Origin: Acidimicrobiales bacterium
GTDB lineage: Bacteria; Actinomycetota; Acidimicrobiia; Acidimicrobiales; Iamiaceae
Reading direction: 5' to 3'
Assembly: GCA_020439505.1 (NCBI GenBank)
Contig: JAGQSO010000260.1
Coordinates: forward strand, 1 to 35,188
DNA: 35,188 nt
Part shown: piece after piece, positions 27,545-35,188 of the stretch
Layout of the letters: every line of letters begins with the position of its first letter
Position numbering within the stretch: the first letter of the stretch is position 1
Position numbers and translations under genes: made by a program
The notes under the pieces: model-generated
Databases searched by the model: none
Told to the model about the DNA's origin: nothing
Seen by the model: only the letters and a program-made list of their open reading frames with translations

Positions 27545-28410
27545 ACGAGTACGCGATCATCAGCGGCCTTTCGGGCGCCGGTCGCTCCACCGCCGCCGAT
27601 GTGTTGGAGGATCAGGGGTGGTTCGTCATCGACAACCTTCCGGTGGCGCTCATCCCCGACGTCGCCGGACTGGTCCCGGTGACTACCAGCGGGGGCAGCC
27701 GCGTGGCCCTGGTGGTGGGCGCGACGTCGGACCCCGACGAGTTGACGTCGATGCTCGACGCCCTGCGGGCGAGCGGGTCTCGGGTCCGAACGCTGTTCCT
27801 CGACGCCCGTACCGAGGTGCTCGTCCGACGGTTCGAGAGCACTAGGCGTCGCCACCCGGTGAGTGCTGGTGCCTTGCTGGAGGCTGCCATCGAAGGGGAG
27901 CGGGAGCGGCTGCAGACGATTCGGGCCGAGGCCGACGCCATCGTGGACACCAGCGACCTCAACGTCCACGAGCTGAGCCGCCGAGTGGGCGAGATCTTCG
28001 ATGACGACGCCGACGCTCCCGGGATGCAGGTGACCCTCACGTCATTCGGGTACAAGCACGGCATTCCGGTCGACGTCGACCTCGTTTTCGACTGCCGATT
28101 CCTACCCAACCCTCATTGGGTGGAGGACCTGCGGCCCCTGGACGGTAGGGACCTGGCGGTCAGCGACTACGTGCTGGCCAGCGACTTGGCGGTCGACTTC
28201 CTGGCCCGGGTCGAGGACCTGTTGGTCATGCTGATCCCGGCCTACGAGGCGGAGGGCAAGGCCTATCTGACGGTGGCCTTCGGGTGCACGGGAGGTCGGC
28301 ATCGCTCGGTCGCCATCGCCGCCGAGATGGCCCGCCGGCTGGCGGAACACGACCGGACGGTCGGAGTGGTCCACCGTGACGCCGACCGTGGAGGTCCCTC
28401 GACCGGGTGA
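27541..28410 (+). CDS. rapZ: RapZ-family nucleotide-binding protein (YvcJ)
   Basis: 289 aa. P-loop at 9-16 is GLSGAGRS, with Arg in place of the usual Walker Lys; this is normal for actinobacterial RapZ. Then FVIDNLP (28-34), RRRHP, TSFGYKHGIPVDVDLVFDCR, FLPNPHW and FGCTGGRHRSV near residue 246. In E. coli RapZ is an RNA-binding adaptor controlling glmS small RNAs; in actinobacteria its role is less clear. Positioned after uvrC as usual, but three genes separate them. GTG start overlaps the preceding stop by 4 nt. yvcK and whiA, which normally follow, are missing. Confidence 0.95.
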   Translation: MNEYAIISGLSGAGRSTAADVLEDQGWFVIDNLPVALIPDVAGLVPVTTSGGSRVALVVGATSDPDELTSMLDALRASGSRVRTLFLDARTEVLVRRFESTRRRHPVSAGALLEAAIEGERERLQTIRAEADAIVDTSDLNVHELSRRVGEIFDDDADAPGMQVTLTSFGYKHGIPVDVDLVFDCRFLPNPHWVEDLRPLDGRDLAVSDYVLASDLAVDFLARVEDLLVMLIPAYEAEGKAYLTVAFGCTGGRHRSVAIAAEMARRLAEHDRTVGVVHRDADRGGPSTG

Positions 28411-28469
28411 AGGGCCGTCTCGACCGTAGGTGGCCGACATCCGCTTTCGACTCTGTTTCGGGTGTCAAC

Positions 28470-28475
28470 TAGGTT
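28470..28475 (+). promoter_or_regulatory. candidate -10 (TAGGTT) of the gap-pgk-tpiA operon
   Basis: TAGGTT in the 140-bp rapZ-gap gap, with a weak TTCGAC 18 nt upstream. Gives a leader of about 70 nt ending in GAGGGG, a good Shine-Dalgarno before the gap ATG. No protein gene fits the gap. Confidence 0.45.
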
Positions 28476-28511
28476 CCAAGTCGAGCCGGGCGGGCCTCGC
28501 GTAGGCCGTGA

Positions 28512-29561
<1,050 letters not shown>

Positions 29562-29573
29562 CGCGGCCAACCG

Positions 29574-30707
29574 ATGATCAACGGCGTTCCCCAGCTAGAG
29601 GACCTCGGCGACGTCGCCGGCAAGCGGGTCCTGGTGCGGTGCGATTTCAACGTACCGATCCGCGACGGTGCCATCACCGACGATCTGCGCATTCGTGCCG
29701 CCCTTCCAACCATCACCTGGCTCCAGGAGCGGGGGGCGACGGTCACCGCTTGCAGCCACCTCGGACGGCCCAAGGGAGCGCCCGATCCCAAGTTCTCGAT
29801 GGACCCGGTGCGGGCTCGCCTCGCCGAGCTTGCACCGGGCGTCGAGCTGCTCGAGAACCTTCGGTTCTCGCCCGGTGAGACCGCCAATGATCCGGCCTTC
29901 GTGGCCGAATTGGTCGCCGGGCAGGACCTCTACGTAAACGACGCCTTCGGGGCATCTCACCGTGCCCACGCCTCGATCGTCGGCCCGCCCCGGACCCTGC
30001 CGTCGGCCGCCGGACGGCTGCTCGAACGCGAGGTCGAGGTCCTCCTGGGCTGTCGCAACGAGCCCCGCCGGCCCTTCATCTCGATCCTGGGTGGCTCCAA
30101 GGTCTCCGACAAGCTCGGCGTCATCAACGCCCTGCTCGAGGTGGTCGACGGGCTGGTCATCGGCGGGGGCATGTGCTTCACGTTCCTGGCCGCCCAGGGC
30201 CACCAGGTCGGTGCCTCCCTCTTGGAGGAGGATCAGATCGAGACCTGCCGTCGCCTCCTGGACAGCGGTGCCACCATCCACCTCCCTTCGGACGTGACCG
30301 CGCTCGGACCGGGCGGAAAGATCGGTGACCCCACCGCCGGTGGTGAGGTACGTCAATTCGGTACCGATCTACCCGACGGCTGGATGGGGCTCGACATCGG
30401 GCCGGGAACGGCGGCGGAGTTCTCCGACGTCATCGCCGAGGCCCGTCAGGTTCTCTGGAACGGACCCATGGGCGTGTTCGAGGATCCTCGTTTCGAAGCC
30501 GGAACCCGCACCGTGGCCGACGCGGTGGCCGACTGCCGCGGTTTCACCGTGGTCGGCGGTGGCGACAGCGCGGCAGCGGTCGCCCAGTTCGGGCTCGCGG
30601 ATCGCATCGACCACATCTCGACCGGAGGCGGCGCCTCCCTGGAGCTGATCGAACAGGGTGACCTCCCCGGACTGGCCGCCTTGCGAAGTGCCGTCAACGC
30701 CGGCTGA
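29574..30707 (+). CDS. pgk: phosphoglycerate kinase
   Basis: 377 aa, slightly short for the family but complete. Converts 1,3-bisphosphoglycerate and ADP to 3-phosphoglycerate and ATP. Seen: VLVRCDFNVPI near the N-terminus, CSHLGRPKG, LLENLRFSPGE, DLYVNDAFGASHRAHAS, SILGGSKVSDKL, LWNGPMGVFE and VVGGGDSAAAV with STGGGASLELIEQGDLPG at the end. ATG 12 nt after the gap stop, no obvious Shine-Dalgarno. Confidence 0.98.
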   Translation: MINGVPQLEDLGDVAGKRVLVRCDFNVPIRDGAITDDLRIRAALPTITWLQERGATVTACSHLGRPKGAPDPKFSMDPVRARLAELAPGVELLENLRFSPGETANDPAFVAELVAGQDLYVNDAFGASHRAHASIVGPPRTLPSAAGRLLEREVEVLLGCRNEPRRPFISILGGSKVSDKLGVINALLEVVDGLVIGGGMCFTFLAAQGHQVGASLLEEDQIETCRRLLDSGATIHLPSDVTALGPGGKIGDPTAGGEVRQFGTDLPDGWMGLDIGPGTAAEFSDVIAEARQVLWNGPMGVFEDPRFEAGTRTVADAVADCRGFTVVGGGDSAAAVAQFGLADRIDHISTGGGASLELIEQGDLPGLAALRSAVNAG

Positions 30708-30773
30708 TCACCCCCTACAGCACCCCATCTGAAACCAGCCGGCACCTCGCCGCCCCACGATTGGATCGCACCG

Positions 30774-31559
30774 ATGGCCAAGGTCACCCGCAAGCCGCTC
30801 ATCTCCGGCAACTGGAAGATGCACCACAACCACTTCGAGGCCATCTCCACGGTCCAGAAGTTGGCCTACATCCTCACCAAGGACGATTACGAGGCGGTGG
30901 ACGTGTCGGTGCACCCGCCCTTCACCGACCTGCGCTCGGTCCAAACCGTGCTGGAGGCCGATGAGATCCCGGTGGCGCTCGGAGCCCAGCACTGCCACTG
31001 GGAGGACAAGGGAGCCTTCACCGGAGAGGTGTCGCCGGCGTTCCTGGCCAAACTCAACGTGACCTACGTGATCGTCGGCCACTCCGAACGCCGCGAGCTG
31101 TTCGGGGAGACCGACGAGATGGTCAACGTCAAAGCCAAGGCCATCCTCAAGCTTGGCATGACCCCGATCATCTGCTGCGGTGAGACGCTCGAGGAGCGCG
31201 AGGCCGGTAGCACCGACGAGAAGGTCGCCGGTCAGGTTCGTGCCGGGCTGGCCGGTATCACCCCGGAGCAGATCGGTGGGTTGGTCATCGCCTACGAGCC
31301 CATCTGGGCCATCGGTACGGGCAGGACGGCCAGCGCCGAGGACGCCCAGGCGGTCTGCTCGCTGGTGCGGGCCACGGTGTCGGAGGTGGCGGGACGCGAC
31401 GCCGCCGAGTCGGTTCGGATCCAGTACGGCGGCTCGGTCAAGGGCTCCAACGCAGTGGAGCTCATGGCCCAGCCCGACATCGACGGTGCCCTGGTCGGGG
31501 GCGCCAGCCTGGTGGCCGAGGACTTCGCTGCCATCGTGCAGTACCACGCCGCGGGCTGA
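30774..31559 (+). CDS. tpiA: triosephosphate isomerase
   Basis: 261 aa. Interconverts dihydroxyacetone phosphate and glyceraldehyde 3-phosphate. Catalytic residues are present: K15 in GNWKMHHN, H103 in [13 protein letters not shown]175 in [11 protein letters not shown]; phosphate loops [12 protein letters not shown] and LVGGASL. 66 bp after pgk and probably in the same transcript. The secG gene that commonly follows tpiA in actinobacteria is not here. Confidence 0.98.
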   Translation: MAKVTRKPLISGNWKMHHNHFEAISTVQKLAYILTKDDYEAVDVSVHPPFTDLRSVQTVLEADEIPVALGAQHCHWEDKGAFTGEVSPAFLAKLNVTYVIVGHSERRELFGETDEMVNVKAKAILKLGMTPIICCGETLEEREAGSTDEKVAGQVRAGLAGITPEQIGGLVIAYEPIWAIGTGRTASAEDAQAVCSLVRATVSEVAGRDAAESVRIQYGGSVKGSNAVELMAQPDIDGALVGGASLVAEDFAAIVQYHAAG

Positions 31560-31567
31560 GGTCGGTT

Positions 31568-31599
31568 CCAATCGCCCGGCCATCTGCCGAGGTGATTGG
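31568..31599 (+). terminator. hairpin after tpiA
   Basis: Stem CCAATCGCC (31568-31576) with GGTGATTGG (31591-31599), fully paired if one G-U wobble is allowed. It continues into inner CGGC/GCCG around a CATCT loop, with one bulged A. It starts 8 nt after the tpiA stop. No T-run follows. Confidence 0.6.
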
Positions 31600-31629
31600 C
31601 AATCCCACCCGAAGCGATGATCTCGGGGC

Positions 31630-31635
31630 TAGGTT
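31630..31635 (+). promoter_or_regulatory. candidate -10 (TAGGTT) of the ABC importer operon
   Basis: CTAGGTT as in the candidate gap promoter, about 97 bp before the lipoprotein ATG. No -35 at the right distance was found. The 173-bp gap holds no gene I can support. Confidence 0.35.
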
Positions 31636-31732
31636 GACCGGCGACGTCGAGTTCGTGGTTCGGTCACGGGTTGTCCGAGGTCGGGCTGTCGGTTTCGCCG
31701 CCTGTCACTCTCACCTACCGGAGGAGTTACCC

Positions 31733-33487
31733 ATGGCCGCTCGATCACTGCGTACGGCGTTCGTCGCCGGGGCGCTGAGTCTCTCTCTGATCGCCACCTC
31801 GTGTGGTGACTCCAAGGAGAAGGAGTCCGCGTCCACCACCGCCCCGGGGGGCGGTTCTGACGGGGGAGGTAACGCCGCTCTCACCGGTACGGACTGCGGC
31901 CAGCTCGAGTTCGACGCCGATGCCCCCAAGGGCGGGACGTTCGTCGACTACGCCTACATGAGCGACTCGGGAACCAACACCAGCTTCGATCCCGGAGCGG
32001 TACAGACCCTCAACGAGTTCCAGATCACCCAGGCCATCTTCGACAGCCTCACCGACTTCGATTTCACCGAGAAGTGCAAGCCCGAGCTCAAGGGTGACCT
32101 GGCCGAGTCCTGGGAGGTCAACGACGACGCCACCCAGTACACCTTCACCCTGAAGAAGGGCATCAAGTACTCCAACGGCACCGAGGTCAAGGCCTCGGAC
32201 TTCAAGAAGGCCTGGGAGCGGGCGGGCAGCGCCGAGTTGGCGTCGGCCTACGGGTACCTCGTCAACTCCATCAAGGGTGGCGAAGCCCTTCAGGCCGGTG
32301 ACGCCACGACCCTCGAGGGCGTGAAGGCCGACGACGCCGCGGGCACCCTGACCATCGACCTGGCGTCGCCCAACGCCGAGTTCGCCTCGATCCTGGTCCA
32401 TCCGTTCTTCAGCCCGGCCGAGCCCAGCGATCTGGCCAAGATCGGCAACACCACCGGCTGGGGAGACAAGGGCCTCACCATCGGTACCGGCCCGTTCAAG
32501 CTGGAAAAGGCCGATGAGACCGAGGTGGTCCTGGTCCCCAACGACCAGTGGGACGGAAACGTCTACGGCGACACCGAGGTGTTCCTGGAGAAGGTCCAGT
32601 TCAAGATGACCGACTCGGTGGAGACCGCCTTCCAGACCTTCGAGGCCGGTGAAGGCGACAGCGCGCCGATCCCGTCGGGCAAGTACAAGGACGCCATGGC
32701 GGCGTTCCCCAAGAACTCGGTCGACAACCCGCTGATGGGCGTCTACTACTTCGACTTCGGGGCCGATGACCCCCAGGTGGGCGGCGACAAGAACGTCAAG
32801 CTGCGCCAGGCCATCTCGTTGGCCATCGACCGTCAGGAACTCAACGACAAGGTGTACGAGGGGACCCGTGACGACGCCACCGGCATCGTCCCTCCCGGTA
32901 TCCCCGGCTACGACGCCAACATCTGCGACTACTGCGAGTACGACCCCGAACGGGCCAAGGAGCTCTTCGACGAGTGGAAGGCCGACGGGGGCAAGCTGAC
33001 CAAGCCGATTCGCATCGACTTCAACGAAGGTGGAAGTCACGGTGACGTGGCCGCCATCATCCAGGCCAACCTGAAGGACAATCTGGGCATCGAGACCGAA
33101 CTTGCCGGTGTCGCCGAGGACTACTTCAAGGTGGTGGCTGAACCGGGTGGTTGCCAGATCTGCCGGGCCGGTTGGTACGCCGACTACCCCACCTACGGCA
33201 ACTTCATGGTCGACCTGTTCTCGGCTGCTTCGATCGGAGGCAACAACTTCGGTCGCTTCGACAACCCCGAGTTCGAGGAGCTGATCAAGAAAGCGCAGGC
33301 CGAGCCCGACGACGCCAAGCGGGCCAAGCTCTACAACGACGCCGAGTCGTTGCTCCTCAACGAGCAGACCCACGCCGTGGCCCTGAACTTCTACGCCGGA
33401 GGTCAGGTGTTCCGGGACCGAGTCGAGAACTACGACTACGGCCCCCTCGGGTTCGTGATCTGGGAGCGGATGGCGGTCGCAGGCTGA
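31733..33487 (+). CDS. ABC importer substrate-binding lipoprotein, family 5 (peptide/nickel type)
   Basis: 584 aa. Signal peptide with lipobox-like IATSC; the lipid-bearing residue is C24. After a Ser/Gly-rich linker (25-50) comes an SBP_bac_5 domain: GDLAESWEVNDDATQYTFTL (121-140), KKGIKYSNGTEVKASDF, GTGPFKLEKADETEVVLVPN, KLRQAISLAIDRQELNDKV. Anchored outside the membrane, it delivers substrate, probably peptides, to the permeases encoded next. Extra cysteines form two C-x-x-C pairs (C398/C401 and C474/C477), plus C55 and C115. ATG 31733 is chosen because GGAGGAG lies 6 nt upstream and the signal peptide starts there; the longer open frame to 31592 has no support. Confidence 0.93.
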   Translation: MAARSLRTAFVAGALSLSLIATSCGDSKEKESASTTAPGGGSDGGGNAALTGTDCGQLEFDADAPKGGTFVDYAYMSDSGTNTSFDPGAVQTLNEFQITQAIFDSLTDFDFTEKCKPELKGDLAESWEVNDDATQYTFTLKKGIKYSNGTEVKASDFKKAWERAGSAELASAYGYLVNSIKGGEALQAGDATTLEGVKADDAAGTLTIDLASPNAEFASILVHPFFSPAEPSDLAKIGNTTGWGDKGLTIGTGPFKLEKADETEVVLVPNDQWDGNVYGDTEVFLEKVQFKMTDSVETAFQTFEAGEGDSAPIPSGKYKDAMAAFPKNSVDNPLMGVYYFDFGADDPQVGGDKNVKLRQAISLAIDRQELNDKVYEGTRDDATGIVPPGIPGYDANICDYCEYDPERAKELFDEWKADGGKLTKPIRIDFNEGGSHGDVAAIIQANLKDNLGIETELAGVAEDYFKVVAEPGGCQICRAGWYADYPTYGNFMVDLFSAASIGGNNFGRFDNPEFEELIKKAQAEPDDAKRAKLYNDAESLLLNEQTHAVALNFYAGGQVFRDRVENYDYGPLGFVIWERMAVAG

Positions 33488-33514
33488 CCATCAGCGACTG
33501 AAAGTGCGATGACT

Positions 33515-33539
33515 GGGGCCGGGCGACCGACCCGGCCCC
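33515..33539 (+). terminator. hairpin between the lipoprotein and permease genes
   Basis: GGGGCCGGG (33515-33523), 7-nt loop, CCCGGCCCC (33531-33539), flanked by GAC/GTC that can extend the stem around a bulged T. A weak pyrimidine stretch (ATCTTTCTCCTG) follows. Probably a partial terminator or mRNA stabiliser that keeps lipoprotein expression above that of the permeases. Confidence 0.6.
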
Positions 33540-33588
33540 GTCATCTTTCTCCTGACCGCATCTCCGACTTGGAGCCCGCCAAGGCCAC

Positions 33589-34590
33589 ATGGGCACCTTC
33601 ATCCTTCGCCGCCTCCTGCAACTGCTGTTCGTGTTGTGGGGTGGCGCGACCCTTCTCTTCATCCTCTTCTACCTGGTCGGCGGAAACCCCGCGGAGCGCA
33701 TGGCGTCGGGCGGCGGAGCCCGCAACCCCGACCCACAGGTGGTGGCCAACCTGGAAGCGAGGCTGGGGCTCGACAAGTCCAAGCCCCAGCAGTACGTGAG
33801 CTACCTGTCGAACATCGTTCGAGGCGATCTGGGTGAGTCGTTCCGCACCCGGGAACCGGTGGTCGACATCGCCAAACGTCGGGCACCGACCAGCTTCCGC
33901 CTCGCGTTCTGGGCGGTGATCATCGAGGCCACCGTCGGGATCGGCTCGGGCATGTTGTCGGCCCGGAAACGGAACTCGGTGGGTGATTACGTGACGACCA
34001 TTGCTGCGGTGGTGGCCAGTGCCATCCCGGTGTTCGTTCTGGCCTACATGCTCCGACAACTGACCGGTGTCTACGCCTACCAGCACGACTGGCCGCAGTG
34101 GGCCCGGTTCCCGACCATCGGCATGGGCGACGACGAGTGGGTCCTGGGTGTCATCCCCACCGGCAACACCTGGCGACATCTGATTCAGCCGGCGTTCGTA
34201 CTCGCCGCGGTGTCAACGGCCATGCTGGCCCGGATCACCCGAACCTCGATGCTCGAGACCATGCGCCTCGACCACGTTCGAACTGCTCGGGCCAAGGGCC
34301 TGGGCGAGAAGCAGGTGATGCGACGCCACGTGCTGCGCAACGCCATGATCCCGGTGATCACCATCTTGGGCATCGACTTCGGGACCATGGTGGGTGCCGC
34401 GGTGCTCACCGAGACGGTGTTCAACCTGCCGGGCCTGGGCTCTCAGATCGTCCAGTCGGCCAAAGACCTCGACATGCCGGTGGTCCTCGGGCTGACCCTC
34501 ATCGTGATGTTCGTGTACGGGGTTATGAGCCTGCTGGTGGATCTGTCCTACGCGTACTTCAACCCTCGCGTCCGGTTGGGTGAGGACTGA
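33589..34590 (+). CDS. ABC importer permease, DppB/OppB type
   Basis: 333 aa. N-terminal helix FILRRLLQLLFVLWGGATLLF, periplasmic segment, then a BPD_transp_1 domain with five further membrane helices. The EAA coupling motif is present: RTARAKGLGEKQVMRRHVLR NAMIPVI, the cytoplasmic loop that meets the ATPase. GDLGESFRTREPVVD is the usual DppB element. ATG with AAGG just upstream. Its stop overlaps the next ATG (TGATG). Works with the preceding lipoprotein and the following permease; ATPase genes should lie beyond the window. Confidence 0.95.
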   Translation: MGTFILRRLLQLLFVLWGGATLLFILFYLVGGNPAERMASGGGARNPDPQVVANLEARLGLDKSKPQQYVSYLSNIVRGDLGESFRTREPVVDIAKRRAPTSFRLAFWAVIIEATVGIGSGMLSARKRNSVGDYVTTIAAVVASAIPVFVLAYMLRQLTGVYAYQHDWPQWARFPTIGMGDDEWVLGVIPTGNTWRHLIQPAFVLAAVSTAMLARITRTSMLETMRLDHVRTARAKGLGEKQVMRRHVLRNAMIPVITILGIDFGTMVGAAVLTETVFNLPGLGSQIVQSAKDLDMPVVLGLTLIVMFVYGVMSLLVDLSYAYFNPRVRLGED

Positions 34591-35188
34591 TGGCCGACGA
34601 GCACACCCCTGGTCCGACGGCCGACCCGACCCCGGCTCCCCCCGGTCGCCCAGGCGGGGGCGGGCTGGCCGGCGCCCAAGATCTCGGCACCGTCGGGGTC
34701 GGCGAGGGAGCTTCGACCGTGGTCACCGACCAAGAGGCGCTCGCTCTCGAGTTGACCGAGAGCGAGGCCTCGGCGCTGAATTCGTCTCTGTCCGAGGTCG
34801 GGCCCAGCCGTTCACTGATGTCAGACGCGTGGCGACGATTCAGACGGAACCGCCTGGCGATGTTCGGACTCGCCCTAGTGCTGTTCTTGATCGTGGTGGC
34901 GCTGATCGGCCCGTACCTGGTGCAGGATCCGCTCGACACCGGTGGCATCTCCAAGGAGAAACCCACCAACCAGCACTGGTTCGGAACCGACTCTCTCGGT
35001 CGGGACGTGTTGGCCCGGGTGGTCTACGGCATCCGATTGTCACTGTTCATCGGCCTGGTAGCCACCGCCGCCCAGACGTTCATCGGGATGGTGGTGGGGT
35101 CGTTGTCGGGCTGGTTCAAGGGCTGGACCGACACCGTGTTGATGCGGATCGTCGACGTGATCCTCGGGATCCCTTACCTCGTGTTGGC
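34590..35188 (+). CDS. ABC importer permease, DppC/OppC type (3' end outside window)
   Basis: 199 codons visible, cut by the window end. After an unusual 74-residue Pro/Gly/Glu-rich N-terminus comes an OppC_N segment (SLMSDAWRRFRRNRLAMFGL, 75-94), a membrane helix (about 90-110), HWFGTDSLGRDVLARVVYGI (129-148) and the first helices of the BPD_transp_1 domain. The H-x-x-G-T-D-x-x-G-R-D motif is diagnostic of DppC. ATG overlaps the DppB stop by 1 nt. The long N-terminus is part of the open frame; an internal start at the Met of SLMSDAW (residue 77) cannot be excluded. Confidence 0.93.
   Translation, partial: MADEHTPGPTADPTPAPPGRPGGGGLAGAQDLGTVGVGEGASTVVTDQEALALELTESEASALNSSLSEVGPSRSLMSDAWRRFRRNRLAMFGLALVLFLIVVALIGPYLVQDPLDTGGISKEKPTNQHWFGTDSLGRDVLARVVYGIRLSLFIGLVATAAQTFIGMVVGSLSGWFKGWTDTVLMRIVDVILGIPYLVL

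Noticed and set aside
27565..27588. Lys-to-Arg change in the RapZ P-loop as a loss of function
   Set aside because: GAGR is, to my knowledge, the normal form in actinobacterial RapZ proteins.
31596..31601. TTGGCA as a -35 element for the ABC importer
   Set aside because: It is 28 bp from the TAGGTT candidate -10 and is part of the tpiA hairpin.
31745..33373. 542-codon open frame antisense to the ABC lipoprotein
   Set aside because: Val/Leu/Gly-rich shadow of a well-supported gene.

Overview
The window is a compact, gene-dense piece of a high-GC bacterial chromosome. Third codon positions are strongly G/C, GTG starts are frequent, and many genes overlap by 4 nt (GTGA) or 1 nt (TGATG). The gene set (coaE-uvrB, uvrA, uvrC, rapZ, gap-pgk-tpiA), the GAGR-type P-loop of RapZ, the GAAC-N4-GTTC LexA box and a Tad/Flp pilus locus all point to an actinobacterium. 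A deep lineage such as Acidimicrobiia is my best guess, but this is inference. I saw no rRNA, tRNA, CRISPR array, insertion sequence or phage gene, and no gene-free stretch longer than about 250 bp.

Layout. 1-5106 (+): end of a Tad pilus cluster: cpaF ATPase C-terminus, a von Willebrand A domain fused to TadB, TadC, a GT-C-like polytopic membrane protein, and an Flp pilin. 5238-7755 (-): a NarL-type response regulator and its GAF/HisKA_3 histidine kinase. 7807-10729 (+): coaE and uvrB. 10692-16334: four polytopic membrane proteins in mixed orientation. One is GT39/PMT_2-like. The other three are diverged paralogues sharing a D-G-Q motif. 16422-21131 (+): uvrA, a GT87-like membrane protein, DUF4287 and DUF952 genes, all overlapping end to start behind a LexA box. 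21144-22286 (-): nadA. 22456-26038 (+): uvrC and another GT-C-like protein. 26112-28410 (+): methyltransferase, a DUF2085-like protein and rapZ, translationally coupled. 28551-31559 (+): gap, pgk, tpiA. 31733-35188 (+): a dipeptide/oligopeptide-type ABC importer (lipoprotein, permease, second permease cut by the window edge).

How it fits together. The housekeeping backbone follows the usual actinobacterial order (coaE-uvrB-uvrA-uvrC-rapZ-gap-pgk-tpi). Between its members sit six polytopic membrane proteins of GT-C or GT-C-like type, and a seventh lies in the Tad locus. GT-C enzymes use polyprenyl-phosphate sugars on the outer face of the membrane, so a cell-surface glycosylation role is the natural hypothesis, but no substrate can be read from sequence. 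At least one of them (19265-20536) appears to be co-transcribed with uvrA under LexA control. Another (15225-16334) diverges from the same LexA site. The usual yvcK and whiA genes are absent between rapZ and gap.

Regulatory reading. Five genes (histidine kinase, coaE, uvrB, uvrA, methyltransferase) have a TAnnnT -10-like hexamer ending 6-8 nt before the start codon, the geometry of leaderless transcripts. Others (flp, response regulator, gap, ABC lipoprotein) have clear Shine-Dalgarno sequences. Several GC-rich hairpins without U-tracts lie at operon ends.
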